From contig NZ_JAMHFY010000029.1 of the NCBI RefSeq assembly GCF_023897015.1, forward strand, positions 1-62,113: a stretch of 62,113 nt of DNA, read 5' to 3'. Below are positions 16,951-26,028 of this stretch, piece after piece. The position numbers and the translations under genes were made by a program. The notes below the pieces were generated by a model. The model saw only the letters and a list, made by a program, of their open reading frames with translations. It was not told where the DNA came from and made no database searches. Each line of letters begins with the position of its first letter. Positions within the stretch are counted from its first letter, which is position 1. This DNA comes from Desulfosporosinus nitroreducens (lineage in GTDB: Bacteria > Bacillota > Desulfitobacteriia > Desulfitobacteriales > Desulfitobacteriaceae).

Positions 16951-18519
16951 TCATGAAAATGCAATCCCTTTTCTGTCCAATTCAAATCGAACAGAGTTAG
17001 CTATTTTTCCTGAAGAAATTAACTCCTTGGCCAGATTAAGCTCCAAATACATGGCACGATCTTCTCCAAGTGCAGCTACCTTAGACCTAACGAGCCGGTA
17101 AGCACCTTCGCTTCCCTTGCCAAGTTGAAGTTCTTCTTTGCCGGTTCTGAGATCCAGCCCTTGACAGGCTGCTAATAGTTCCATCCCCAATACATGCCCT
17201 GTGTTTTCTATGATACTACGGGCCTTGCGGGCTGCAATTGTTCCCATACTTACATGGTCTTCCTGGTTTGCGGAGGAGGGGATCGAGTCCACACTGGCCG
17301 GATGAGCTAAAACCTTATTTTCCGAAACTAAGGAGGCAGCAGAATACTGCACGATCATAAATCCAGAATTCAGACCTCCGTTGGGGGTTAAAAATGCAGG
17401 CAGCCCACTTAGGTTAGGATTGACCAAACGTTCTAATCGTCGTTCTGCGATATTGGCCAGTTCTGCCATTGCTATGCCAAGAAAGTCCATCGCCAAGGCA
17501 ATAGGTTGACCATGAAAATTTCCACCCGAGAGAACTACGCTTTCTTCTGGGAAGATTAATGGATTATCAGTAGCCGAATTAATCTCAGTTTCCACGACTT
17601 TTTTTACATAGCCAACCGCATCTCCTGAAGGGCCATGGACTTGGGCAATACAGCGAAGTGCATAGGCATCCTGCACTCTGGGATGTTGTTCATTTGCTAC
17701 GAAAGTACTTCCCTCCGTCAACTGGCGAATTTTTTTTGCAACATCATTTTGTCCCTGGTGAGGACGTACTGCATGAATTTTCGGATCAAAGGCATCAAGA
17801 ATCCCTTCCAGCGCTTCGAGAGACAAGGCAGCTGTAATATTTGCTGACTCACATAAGATCTCAGCATCCCAGACAGCCAAAGCCGCAATTGCTGTCATAA
17901 CCTGGGTTCCATTAATAAGGGCCAAACCCTCTTTTCCTTCCAGAACTACGGGCTCTATCCCTGCTTGCGCAAGGGCCTCCCGCCCATTCATGCGACGCTC
18001 TTTATAAAACGCTTCCCCTTCACCCAGTAAAACCAAAACCATATGGGACAAGGGGGCTAAATCTCCACTTGCGCCAAGCGATCCTTTTTCTGGTACGACA
18101 GGAACAATTCCAGCATTCAGGACATTAATCAATGTCTGGAGAGTTGAAAGTCGAATGCCTGAAAAGCCTTTTGCTAAGGCATTTGCCCTAAGAAGTAAAA
18201 TCCCCCTTACAACTTCCGGCGCAAGAGGCTCCCCCACACCCGTTGCATGGCTCATAATAAGGTTGCGTTGTAACTTTTTGGCATCATCTTTGGAAATTAG
18301 GACATCGCTAAATTTACCGAAGCCTGTAGTGATTCCATAGACGGTTTTATTTCCTTCAATTAATTGATCCACATACTCTCTGGATCTCAGAACTCTTTCC
18401 TTGGCTGTAGGGTGCAATTCCACCTTAGCGGCGTACCGTGCAACCGCAACCACTTGCTCTAATGTAAGGGTTTCTCCATCCAAAGTGACTTTAGACTTTT
18501 CGGCTAACACAACGCTCAT
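16951..18519 (-). CDS. hutH: Histidine ammonia-lyase (histidase)
   Basis: This enzyme converts L-histidine to trans-urocanate and ammonia, the first step of histidine degradation. The 522-residue protein has the MIO-forming motif SLGASGDLAPLSH (the Ala-Ser-Gly self-cyclises) and family blocks YGITTGFGKFSDV near the N-terminus and SANQEDHVSMG near residue 400. AGGAGG precedes the ATG at 18519. It follows hutP with a conditional-looking terminator between them. No hutU, hutI or hutG genes are in the window, so urocanate handling must be encoded elsewhere or is absent. Confidence 0.95.
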   Translation of the reverse strand: MSVVLAEKSKVTLDGETLTLEQVVAVARYAAKVELHPTAKERVLRSREYVDQLIEGNKTVYGITTGFGKFSDVLISKDDAKKLQRNLIMSHATGVGEPLAPEVVRGILLLRANALAKGFSGIRLSTLQTLINVLNAGIVPVVPEKGSLGASGDLAPLSHMVLVLLGEGEAFYKERRMNGREALAQAGIEPVVLEGKEGLALINGTQVMTAIAALAVWDAEILCESANITAALSLEALEGILDAFDPKIHAVRPHQGQNDVAKKIRQLTEGSTFVANEQHPRVQDAYALRCIAQVHGPSGDAVGYVKKVVETEINSATDNPLIFPEESVVLSGGNFHGQPIALAMDFLGIAMAELANIAERRLERLVNPNLSGLPAFLTPNGGLNSGFMIVQYSAASLVSENKVLAHPASVDSIPSSANQEDHVSMGTIAARKARSIIENTGHVLGMELLAACQGLDLRTGKEELQLGKGSEGAYRLVRSKVAALGEDRAMYLELNLAKELISSGKIANSVRFELDRKGIAFS

Positions 18520-18544
18520 GTTTTGTCCTCCTTTTAGAGCAATG

Positions 18545-18590
18545 AAAAAAGAGGATTAAGCTATAAACTTTCGTCTACAGCTTAGCCCTC
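18545..18590 (-). terminator. hutP-hutH intercistronic terminator, probable HutP antitermination target
   Basis: In the mRNA, GAGG-GC-TAAGCT-GTAGAC-GAAA closes with GTTTAT-AGCTTA-AT-CCTC (18551-18590), capped by a GAAA tetraloop and followed by six U residues (18545-18550). The 150-base leader between hutP and hutH is rich in NAG triplets (TTTTAGAAAG, ATAGAG, TCAGAG, TTAGATG). In B. subtilis, HutP with L-histidine and Mg2+ binds NAG repeats to open the equivalent terminator. Confidence 0.8.
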
Positions 18591-18669
18591 AAACATCTAA
18601 TAACTCTGAGCATACTCTATTTTATTGCAACTTTCTAAAATAAATACGTTAAATGCAAGTTCAAATCTT

Positions 18670-19110
18670 TTAAAGATGATTTATTCCTAAACCACAAACC
18701 TCATGTTCATGCCCTTTAATAGGTGCACCAATCATTCCGTACATGCTGACAGCAATCCAGAGGTCATCTAAATCCTCCAGTATACGCGGCCCTTTGACAA
18801 TTGCAAAGCGTAGTCCCACTGTGCGCAAAATATTTCCCAGCTGAAGCGGTCCCCGTCCTAACCCTTGCAGAGCATCAAGAATGGCGTGATAAAGGGCATG
18901 TTGCGAGCGATAACTATCATCGGTTAGCCCGCCGCGTTTGGCTGCTGTTTCAACAGCAGCAATAATCTTTTGGACATCCATAGAGCCAACCTTACCTGTC
19001 ACGACATCAAAGCCCTTTTCTCGAGCACGCGAAACATAGTCGTCAGTTTCATTTCCTTCAGCCATCGCAATTAGTAAGGCCGTTTTGCCAATAGATGAAC
19101 AATGTATCAT
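18670..19110 (-). CDS. hutP: Histidine-responsive antiterminator HutP
   Basis: HutP is a hexameric RNA-binding protein that, with L-His and divalent metal, prevents transcription termination upstream of hutH. The 146-residue protein carries family blocks GKVGSMDVQKIIAAVETA, SYRSQHALYHAILDALQG, ILRTVGLRFAIVKG and GAPIKGHEHEVCGLGINH. The HEHE and GINH residues correspond to the histidine and metal site. The N-terminus starts close to the core, slightly shorter than in Bacillus. It is directly upstream of its probable target, the hutP-hutH terminator. Confidence 0.92.
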   Translation of the reverse strand: MIHCSSIGKTALLIAMAEGNETDDYVSRAREKGFDVVTGKVGSMDVQKIIAAVETAAKRGGLTDDSYRSQHALYHAILDALQGLGRGPLQLGNILRTVGLRFAIVKGPRILEDLDDLWIAVSMYGMIGAPIKGHEHEVCGLGINHL

Positions 19111-19250
19111 AATTGCCCCCTAATTAAAACGCGAATTTTCTTTTATCTATGTCAAGCTTCCGATTACTTGCAATCTTACAGCTGACCCTACTCTTATCAT
19201 AGACGAGAAACGCGCATCATTCAATAAAAATTTTCACTCGGGTTAATAAT

Positions 19251-19469
19251 TCAAACCCCTGGAGCTGGCATATCTGGACCACTTATATGATGACGATGTC
19301 CGTCATCAACAGAAGTATTGAAATCCCAGTCATGGACGTGATAATTATTTGGCATTGGAAGAGAAGGCCCCGAAACCGCTTTATAATAATGCGAATGTCC
19401 ATGATCACAGGATGTATGCGTGACACTTCCGTGATTATGAGCTGGATCGGATTTTCCGTGTACATACAT
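19251..19469 (-). CDS. Histidine-rich YmaF-like protein
   Basis: This 72-residue protein is roughly one fifth His, with repeated HxH and GHxH groups (VHGKSDPAHNHG, CDHGHSHYY, DDGHRHHISG). The pattern resembles the YmaF family, whose function is unknown. Metal binding is likely from composition but not shown. AGGAGG lies 9 bases before the ATG. Other frames over the same stretch are also open because of the repetitive His codons, but only this one has a matched ribosome site. It is a single gene between hutP and a methyltransferase. Confidence 0.7.
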   Translation of the reverse strand: MYVHGKSDPAHNHGSVTHTSCDHGHSHYYKAVSGPSLPMPNNYHVHDWDFNTSVDDGHRHHISGPDMPAPGV

Positions 19470-19559
19470 TTTAGAATGCCTCCTCTTTGATTAATCACAA
19501 ATGCACTCTATTTTATGCCGAAACACTAAGCCCGTGATAGTGAATTTGCTGAATATGCA

Positions 19560-19584
19560 ACACCCACTTACAAGAAGTGGGTGT
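19560..19584 (-). terminator. Hairpin downstream of the membrane methyltransferase gene
   Basis: ACACCCACTT and AAGTGGGTGT form a perfect 10-bp stem with a 5-base loop. The T-run is poor on either strand, so termination is likely but not certain. Confidence 0.55.
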
Positions 19585-19630
19585 CTTAAACGCGAGTAAT
19601 TATTCTATAAGATAAATGAACTATTTTTCA

Positions 19631-20239
19631 TTAAAAACAGATATATCTCTTTGTATTATAGAAATACTTTAAATACTCTTCATTAAATGTTTCTTTCAAA
19701 TGCTTTTCTTCTTGTACTATTAAATGATGAATCGCCCAAATATTGAGGACGGCTATACCTAAGGTTAAGATGTTGGGGTAAGTAACAAAAAGTCCGATAA
19801 ACATCAAGTCAAATCCTACAAAAGCAGGATTTCTTGTCAACTGATAGATTCCATCAGTTACAAGAGATGATTGGGTACTTTTATCAATACCTACACGCCA
19901 AGACGTTTTCATCGAGATCATTGCCACAATGAAAATTGCTAACCCCAATGCCATGATCAGAATTCCTAAACCGCTCAAATATTCATTTCTAGCTAAAGGA
20001 ACGATCCAGTAAGAAATAGTAGGTTCAAATACGGAGAGTAAAAACCACATTAACCCCCATATAAACGTTGTAGATTTTACAAATGCTTCAGTTCTTCTTA
20101 TTTGAGAATCGGTTTTACCTTTTGTGAGGACATTGGCCTGTATTTTATGCTTTTTCTTTAGAATCATTAATTTTGCCAAATAAGACAAAAGAAATATTAG
20201 AAATAGAAGTAAAGATAGACTATTCTTTATATCCGACAT
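19631..20239 (-). CDS. Isoprenylcysteine/phospholipid-methyltransferase-like membrane protein
   Basis: This 202-residue integral membrane protein has about five helices. The C-terminal block carries the SAM-binding signature of the ICMT/PEMT superfamily: VTDGIYQLTRNPAFVGFDLMF, then a helix, then VQEEKHLKETFNEEYLKY. The bacterial substrate is unknown and need not be a prenylated protein. GGAGG lies 9 bases before the ATG at 20239; the longer frame starting at 20296 has no such site. It is about 70 bases downstream of cadA on the same strand, so it may be read through from the metal operon. Confidence 0.8.
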   Translation of the reverse strand: MSDIKNSLSLLLFLIFLLSYLAKLMILKKKHKIQANVLTKGKTDSQIRRTEAFVKSTTFIWGLMWFLLSVFEPTISYWIVPLARNEYLSGLGILIMALGLAIFIVAMISMKTSWRVGIDKSTQSSLVTDGIYQLTRNPAFVGFDLMFIGLFVTYPNILTLGIAVLNIWAIHHLIVQEEKHLKETFNEEYLKYFYNTKRYICF

Positions 20240-20312
20240 AGGCTTATTCCTCCATAAAGTGAACTCGTTTAACCAAAGATGACACTTCCTTTTCACCCAC
20301 TTCGTAAAAAGT

Positions 20313-22463
20313 TTATGGGTGAATAATTGGCGAAGGGCTGGTATACCGCCTCACACGAGTTGCATTCAAAACTGCTAAAAGGGCTACCCCAACATCGGCA
20401 AACACCGCTTCCCACATAGTAGCAATTCCTAGTGCCCCTAAGAAAACAAAGCCTAGTTTAATCCCTAAAGCAAAGAAAATGTTCTGCCAAATGATCTTCT
20501 TTGTAAAACCGGCGATATTAATCGCAGTAAGGAGTTTGGCTGGTTGATCTTCCATGAGTACCACATCTGCGGCTTCGATTGCTGCATCTGATCCCAATCC
20601 ACCCATAGCTATTCCAACATCTGCACGTGTAAGGACTGGGGCGTCATTAATTCCGTCCCCTACAAAGATAACCTTCTCATTACTGCCTTTTTCAGCCATC
20701 AGCCTTTCTAACCAAGCAACCTTATCTTGGGGCATTAAATCCGCATGGAATTCTGAAACCCCTAAATCATCCGCCACGCTTTGGGCCACAGCCTGAAGAT
20801 CTCCTGTCAACATGACAGTTTTAATGCCTGAGTTCTCTAAGGCTTGAATGGTTTCCTTGGCCCCAAGCTTTAGACGATCTGCAATAAGAATATACCCCGC
20901 ATATTCCCCAGAAACCGCTATATGAACTAGAGTTCCAGCTTGCCCATAGTTCTCAGTATCGGGAATCTGAATGCCGGCTTCCTTCAATAGAACGGCCTTT
21001 CCGACTAAAACGTCATACCCTTTGATTTTTGCTTGGACTCCTTTTCCGCTTATTTCCTGGTAGTCCTCAATGGTCCCTGGTTCAAGGGGTAATCCGTAAC
21101 TATCACGAATCGATTTGGCAATTGGATGACTGGAATGGATTTCCGCTGCCGCCGCAACCTCCATGAGAAACTCGGAGCTATATCCTGTCGCCGGGCTTAG
21201 TTTTACAACTTCGAAAACTCCTTGGGTTAGCGTCCCTGTTTTATCAAAAACAACCGTCTTAACCTTGGTCAGCGCTTCAAGGAAGTTCGCCCCCTTAACT
21301 AGAATACCTTGTCGTGATGCTCCTCCGATACCGCCAAAATACCCTAAAGGAACCGAGATTACTAAGGCACAAGGACAGGAAATCACAAGAATTGTTAAGG
21401 CACGATAAATCCATTCATTGAACGACCCTGCCCCAAGAAGGGGTGGAATTACCGCAATTCCCAAAGCAATTAACACCACTGCCGGCGTGTAATAACGAGA
21501 AAATGTAGTAATAAACTTCTCTGTGGGTGCTTTACGAGAGCTGGCGTTTTCCACAAGGTCCAGGATTTTTTGCACAGAAGACTCAGCATAGGGCCGAGTA
21601 ACTCGAACTGTGAGCACACCACTTGAATTGACCATCCCAGACAAAATCGTATCTCCTGCTTCAATATTCCTTGGAACTGATTCTCCAGTCAAGGCTGAAG
21701 TGTCCACAAATGATGAACCTTGCACAACTTCCCCGTCCAGTGGAACCTTTTCACCCGGACGAACTAAAATTGTTTGCCCAACTTGGACATCTTCAGGGGC
21801 GACCTTGAGAACCTCTAATTGATGAACGAGGTTTGCATAATCTGGCCTAATATCCATTAAGGCTTGGATCGAGTGTCGAGAACGGTTCACCGCCAAGTCT
21901 TGAATATACTCGCCAACTGTATAAAACAACATAACCCCAACTGCTTCCGGCAATTGATTAATGGCAATTGCTCCGATCGTACCTATGGACATTAGGAAAT
22001 TTTCATCAAACAATGCCCCTTTAGTGATGTTTCTCAGGGCTGTATATAAAACTTCATATCCGACCAGAACGTAAGCGCTTAAAAAAATCGCATATTCCAA
22101 GACCCCAAAGAGATTGAACCCAAGTATTGGTAATAACAGTCCTACAGCAAGCAAAATACTTGCAACAACCATACGAATTTTTTGCCATTGACCATCTGCG
22201 GAGCTTTCCTCTTGTTGCAGGCTCTTACCTAGTTGGTTTACTGGTTTTAATATTACGCCTGGCTCAATTCGATCAATAATACGTTGGGCAACCTCAACGG
22301 CTGTTGAAGGCAGATAGACCGTCTGGGTAGCAAAGTTTAAGGAGGTTTCTCCAATCGTTTCTTCAGAGCAAAAGGCTCTTTCAATTTTTAGGGCACAATT
22401 TGCACAACTTAAACCTTCTAAACGGTACTTAATCCGTTCGTGACCTTTTTGTTCTAGACTCAT
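20313..22463 (-). CDS. cadA: Zn/Cd/Pb-exporting P1B-type ATPase
   Basis: This 716-residue pump expels divalent soft metals. One HMA domain (GLSCANC) lies at the N-terminus. Membrane helices follow with TGES, the CPCALVISVPLG metal motif that continues into GGIGGASRQGILVKG (Zn/Cd type rather than copper type), DKTGTLT, SSHPIA and GDGINDAPVL. The last helix pair carries GIKLGFVFLGALG, with the Lys and nearby Asp typical of the ZntA/CadA branch. ATG 22463 follows GGAGG by 8 bases; a TTG 15 bases upstream would overlap that site. It is 90 bases behind cadC. Confidence 0.92.
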   Translation of the reverse strand: MSLEQKGHERIKYRLEGLSCANCALKIERAFCSEETIGETSLNFATQTVYLPSTAVEVAQRIIDRIEPGVILKPVNQLGKSLQQEESSADGQWQKIRMVVASILLAVGLLLPILGFNLFGVLEYAIFLSAYVLVGYEVLYTALRNITKGALFDENFLMSIGTIGAIAINQLPEAVGVMLFYTVGEYIQDLAVNRSRHSIQALMDIRPDYANLVHQLEVLKVAPEDVQVGQTILVRPGEKVPLDGEVVQGSSFVDTSALTGESVPRNIEAGDTILSGMVNSSGVLTVRVTRPYAESSVQKILDLVENASSRKAPTEKFITTFSRYYTPAVVLIALGIAVIPPLLGAGSFNEWIYRALTILVISCPCALVISVPLGYFGGIGGASRQGILVKGANFLEALTKVKTVVFDKTGTLTQGVFEVVKLSPATGYSSEFLMEVAAAAEIHSSHPIAKSIRDSYGLPLEPGTIEDYQEISGKGVQAKIKGYDVLVGKAVLLKEAGIQIPDTENYGQAGTLVHIAVSGEYAGYILIADRLKLGAKETIQALENSGIKTVMLTGDLQAVAQSVADDLGVSEFHADLMPQDKVAWLERLMAEKGSNEKVIFVGDGINDAPVLTRADVGIAMGGLGSDAAIEAADVVLMEDQPAKLLTAINIAGFTKKIIWQNIFFALGIKLGFVFLGALGIATMWEAVFADVGVALLAVLNATRVRRYTSPSPIIHP

Positions 22464-22553
22464 TCTTTTCTCCTCCAAACCAAATATCTTAAATTGTTAG
22501 CTGCTGCGATGTCGAGGTTCGAAGTCACAGTTTATATATCGCTCTGCCAAATG

Positions 22554-22979
22554 TCAGTAAGTTTCCGTACGACCCTCTGAGATGTGCTCCAGGCCTTCTC
22601 GGTAAAGTGCCATAACGTGGTCGTCATCTAAAGAATAATAAACCATCTTTCCTTCCCTGCGATACTTTACAAGATTGTTACTCCGAAGAACACGCAATTG
22701 ATGGGACGTAGCTGATTGACTCAATCCCAAAAGTTCCGCTAAGTCACAGACACAGAATTCGTTTTTTGCTAAGGCATCCATGATTCGTACCCGTGTAGGA
22801 TCTCCAAGCGTCTTAAATAAATCAGCTAAATGATGGGCCTGTCCCCCTGGGATGAGTGTTTTACGAACTGATTCGATCAAATCAGTATGGACACATAAGA
22901 TTTCACACACTGGGCTATCTGAGGACTGTGTTCTAGATTCCGAAAGGCGATTCTCAGATTCCTCCGTATTTCTAGCCAT
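22554..22979 (-). CDS. cadC: ArsR/SmtB-family metalloregulator (CadC type)
   Basis: This 141-residue winged-helix repressor releases DNA when Cd/Pb/Zn binds. The recognition region ELLGLSQSATSHQLRVLRSNNLVKYRREGKMVYYSL is classical. The metal motif is the CVCDL of helix alpha-3 (EFCVCDLAELL) plus two N-terminal Cys residues (CEILC), which together make the alpha-3N site of CadC. The C-terminal DDDH and HIS residues could add an alpha-5 zinc site. It leads cadC-cadA and faces a palindrome just upstream of its start. Confidence 0.9.
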   Translation of the reverse strand: MARNTEESENRLSESRTQSSDSPVCEILCVHTDLIESVRKTLIPGGQAHHLADLFKTLGDPTRVRIMDALAKNEFCVCDLAELLGLSQSATSHQLRVLRSNNLVKYRREGKMVYYSLDDDHVMALYREGLEHISEGRTETY

Positions 22980-23005
22980 GATAAAGCATCTCCTTACATG
23001 TGATT

Positions 23006-23017
23006 ATATGTTCATAT
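23006..23017. promoter_or_regulatory. Putative CadC operator
   Basis: A perfect palindrome ATATG-TT-CATAT lies 27 bp upstream of the cadC start within an AT-rich promoter region. It matches the ATATGAACATAT-type half of known SmtB/ArsR operators. The rest of 22980-23365 holds only the oleate hydratase terminator. Confidence 0.55.
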
Positions 23018-23268
23018 GTATATTATAACGAATAACTATTTTTTATCAATCCTTTTACCTCGAGATTTCCGATTTATTTTAAGACTTCTAATGTTCTTCT
23101 TAAAATAAAGACAATACAGCATATGATATGTTCCCCTGAAGAATTTGATAAAACACTTAAATGTCAGCAGTATTGTCTATATTTTAGCCCTTAGAAATTA
23201 ACTAGCGATTAATAAATATTATTATTATCTACAAACACTGAGATCAGAAATTGAAATTAAATAAAATT

Positions 23269-23309
23269 AAGCTGCCACAACCCAATGAAAAATCGAGCAA
23301 TAGCAGCTT
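23269..23309 (-). terminator. Probable terminator after oleate hydratase
   Basis: On the minus strand AAGCTGCTA (23301-23309) pairs with TGGCAGCTT (23269-23277), leaving a large loop. AATTTTATTT follows. The stem is good but the loop is long. Confidence 0.5.
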
Positions 23310-23365
23310 AACTGGTATTTATGGAAACTTGTTTTTGCAGAATTTAATTAGTACTTATAACATTT

Positions 23366-24946
23366 TTATCTGTAGGAAGTTATAAAAGCACTAAACAAGC
23401 TTCTAATATCATATTGATACTGATTGATGGGACTAATTTCTTTATTGATTCCAAACAATTTGTAGACAGCAATCCTTGCCGAACGTATAGAGTATTCTTC
23501 AGTGAAGACAACATCATCCGGTATTTCGCAAAATTGACCAACAAAAGCCAAATTGGTCGACCCTTCAGGAATGATTTGCGGTCTGTCTCCAATGGCTCTG
23601 GGCATGAATTGAGACGTGATAAATGGCATCATACAGGGTATACAATTAGCTGATTTTAAGATTGCTTCATGATCGTTCTCAAATTTCAGATGATATAGCA
23701 GCTCAGTTAGAACCTCCTCACCAGTGCATTCACCCATCTTTTTCTTAACATAATTCCCAACATTGTCAGGATATAGCCCATACCCCCAAAACACCTTAAC
23801 ATTTCCAGGCTGGTTTAAAAAGTGCGGTTGATAGGCCAGTACGATAGACATTAGCCAATTGGAATCTTTAAAGGTAACCAGAGCTCCTGAGCCCGCCTTA
23901 TTACGCGAAAATTTCTCCATCAAGTCAAAGAATCTGGAATCTTGACATGTGACTGTGAAAGATTCCCACTTTGAGCCAGCAATATCGTTATCAAAGGAAG
24001 TTGGGTTTCCTAAACCCGGCTTTTTCTTAGCGATTGTATCCCACAATTTCCAAGAGTTCCCCTTACCGTTCAGAACAGGCACTTTAGTCATCGACCCCAA
24101 GCTGTAGCCATCCGTCATGGATCCGTTTGTGACGATAACCCGGTCTCCTTCATTAAGCTCGATCAATCCTGTAACATCGTCTTTAGTATAATGAATTGCA
24201 GTTACGGTAATACCATCTGAATCTTTAAAGTCCAGATCTGTCACAGTACATTTCATTTCAAAATCAACTTCGTGCTGATCTAAATATTTTTTTATTGGCA
24301 GAATGATTGAATCATATTGATTATACGGGGTTCTCGTAACCCCTTCTAAAGTCTGAATCCTTGGGAACTCATGCATAAAACGAATCATATAGCGTTTTAA
24401 TTCGACCGCACTGTGCCAAGGTTGAAAAGCGAAGGTAGTCGCCCACATATACCAGAAGTTGGTCTCAAAGAAATGATTGCTAAACCAATCACTAATTCTC
24501 GCCTTACCCATCTTTTCCTCAGGGGTAATAATGAGTTTGGCCATAGCTAGGCGATCACTAAGATCAAACCCCATTGACATAACATCTTCTATCTCACCGT
24601 CTTTGTTAACCAGCCGAGCCTTAGCATGAGTCGGATGTGCCCTATCGAATTCCAAAATTTCGGTTCTCACCGATCGATTTGCATCATCCAGAGAGGGTAT
24701 AGACCTTAATAACTCCCAAGTGTTCTCATAAGTTTCGTCATTGAGCATTCTTCCGCCGCGAATAACATATCCCTGCTCGGAATCTCCAGCCCCATCATTG
24801 CTTCCGCCGATAATCTTCATTTCTTCGATAATATGAATATTCTTGCCCGGAAAAGCGCAATCCCTAATCAAATAAACCGCACCAGCCAGAGAAGCTAACC
24901 CGCCACCAACAAAGTAAACCTGTTCTTTTTCATAGTCTTTTTTCAT
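23366..24946 (-). CDS. ohyA: Oleate hydratase (myosin-cross-reactive-antigen family)
   Basis: This FAD enzyme adds water to the cis-9 double bond of oleic or linoleic acid, giving 10-hydroxy fatty acids; it helps detoxify unsaturated fatty acids. The 526-residue protein starts with the FAD-binding YFVGGGLASLAGAVYLIRD fold, and has the EEMKIIGGSNDGAG loop and RGGRMLNDETYE segment with the catalytic-loop Glu. GGAGG precedes the ATG at 24946. It is somewhat shorter than many homologues (about 560-590). A TetR gene lies just upstream in the same direction, separated by a terminator. Confidence 0.9.
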   Translation of the reverse strand: MKKDYEKEQVYFVGGGLASLAGAVYLIRDCAFPGKNIHIIEEMKIIGGSNDGAGDSEQGYVIRGGRMLNDETYENTWELLRSIPSLDDANRSVRTEILEFDRAHPTHAKARLVNKDGEIEDVMSMGFDLSDRLAMAKLIITPEEKMGKARISDWFSNHFFETNFWYMWATTFAFQPWHSAVELKRYMIRFMHEFPRIQTLEGVTRTPYNQYDSIILPIKKYLDQHEVDFEMKCTVTDLDFKDSDGITVTAIHYTKDDVTGLIELNEGDRVIVTNGSMTDGYSLGSMTKVPVLNGKGNSWKLWDTIAKKKPGLGNPTSFDNDIAGSKWESFTVTCQDSRFFDLMEKFSRNKAGSGALVTFKDSNWLMSIVLAYQPHFLNQPGNVKVFWGYGLYPDNVGNYVKKKMGECTGEEVLTELLYHLKFENDHEAILKSANCIPCMMPFITSQFMPRAIGDRPQIIPEGSTNLAFVGQFCEIPDDVVFTEEYSIRSARIAVYKLFGINKEISPINQYQYDIRSLFSAFITSYR

Positions 24947-25132
24947 TATACCTGACCTCCATCATTTCGTTTTTGATCTTCTTTAGATCCGACACTTTAT
25001 TTATAACGTTTTGAAACCCAAAAGAATATGAACACAATACTCGCAGTGTTTAATTTTTTTACATAGTAAAGAATTTGTATAGTTTTTTATATTTCTCTAT
25101 AGAACAACGTGCAAATGTTAAAAAAATTTCAA

Positions 25133-25180
25133 AAAAAGAACCTACAGCTAAACACTCTCTCAAGTGTCTAGTCTATAGGT
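25133..25180 (-). terminator. Terminator between the TetR gene and ohyA
   Basis: On the minus strand ACCTATAG(A)CTAGACACT pairs with AGTGTTTAGCTGTAGGT (25140-25180) with one bulge and two wobbles. TTCTTTTTTT follows. ohyA therefore needs its own promoter in 24950-25130. Confidence 0.8.
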
Positions 25181-25202
25181 ACCTGGTTAAAAAGTATTTT
25201 TG

Positions 25203-25778
25203 TTATAACTGATTACTGCTTTTTTCATATCTTTTTAGTGCGCTGGCAAAATTCCCCTCCACCAGCTCGCTTAGTTTTTCTACGATGACTTCAGGTTTTT
25301 CCTTCATATCTGTTTTCATCCATTGAATCACCAACCCGATAAAAGCCAGTGTATAGAAATCTGCTATAAACTTCTTATCCTCGTCCTTAACCTTCATGTC
25401 TTTAGATACTTCATTGACCACACCCATTAGTAATTCAAACGAAACCGAATGAAGAAAGGAGTCTAGATGATCTCGACCTAAAGATTTTAACGTATTTAGA
25501 CAAAAAGCCTTATTCTTCTCGATATAAAGGAAGATTTTTAAAAACCCATCCTCCCAAGTTGTATAAGTCTTGTAGTTAGCTATACTCTCTACCGCTTCTG
25601 TTGTATAGATCCAACCTAATAAATCAAAAATATCCTGAAAATGATAGTAGAACGTTTGACGATTAAGCTCGCAATCATCAACAATTTCTTGAACCGTAAT
25701 CTTGTTCAGGGGGGCCTTTTCCATTAAACGCTTTAAAGAGGTTGCCAGCGCTTTTTTGGTCAGAGATGACCTTGGCAT
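25203..25778 (-). CDS. TetR/AcrR-family regulator (DhaS-like C-terminus)
   Basis: This 191-residue regulator has an N-terminal helix-turn-helix (KITVQEIVDDCELNRQTFYYHFQDIFDLLGWIY). The C-terminal all-helical domain resembles the DhaS/TetR_C_7-8 group (VIQWMKTDMKEKPEVIVEKLSEL). The ligand is unknown. Its position directly upstream of ohyA suggests control of oleate hydratase, perhaps by a fatty acid, but this is inference. An imperfect palindrome sits 20 bp before its start. Confidence 0.85.
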   Translation of the reverse strand: MPRSSLTKKALATSLKRLMEKAPLNKITVQEIVDDCELNRQTFYYHFQDIFDLLGWIYTTEAVESIANYKTYTTWEDGFLKIFLYIEKNKAFCLNTLKSLGRDHLDSFLHSVSFELLMGVVNEVSKDMKVKDEDKKFIADFYTLAFIGLVIQWMKTDMKEKPEVIVEKLSELVEGNFASALKRYEKSSNQL

Positions 25779-25797
25779 TCTTCTTCCACCTTTTTAT

Positions 25798-25816
25798 GAG
25801 TATATTAAGTACACTC
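25798..25816. promoter_or_regulatory. Imperfect palindrome before the TetR gene
   Basis: GAGTATATTAAGTACACTC is an interrupted inverted repeat (GAGT..TA / TA..ACTC), 20 bp upstream of the TetR start, as for an autoregulatory TetR operator. I do not see the same sequence upstream of ohyA. The rest of the 25779-26182 gap has no gene, only the two hairpins listed next. Confidence 0.4.
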
Positions 25817-26028
25817 GCCTATGACTTCCAAATAGAGATTGCGATTTGTACATTCTCTATTATAGCATAATCAAGCAGTCTTCCCACCTATGCGCACCTT
25901 ATACTTTTGCTCATTCTTTATATCTTTTGAAATATGGAGACTGAGATCTTATTAGGGAGGAATGAGAAGCGTATCTTCGGGTCGCTTGCATTCCTTGTAT
26001 TGTCAAGAAGTGGTGTAAAGGTTCAGAA

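Noticed and set aside
19283-19498. Alternative minus and plus frames over the YmaF-like gene
   Set aside because: They arise from repeated His codons (CAT/CAC); only the 19251-19469 frame has a correctly spaced AGGAGG and a family-like sequence.
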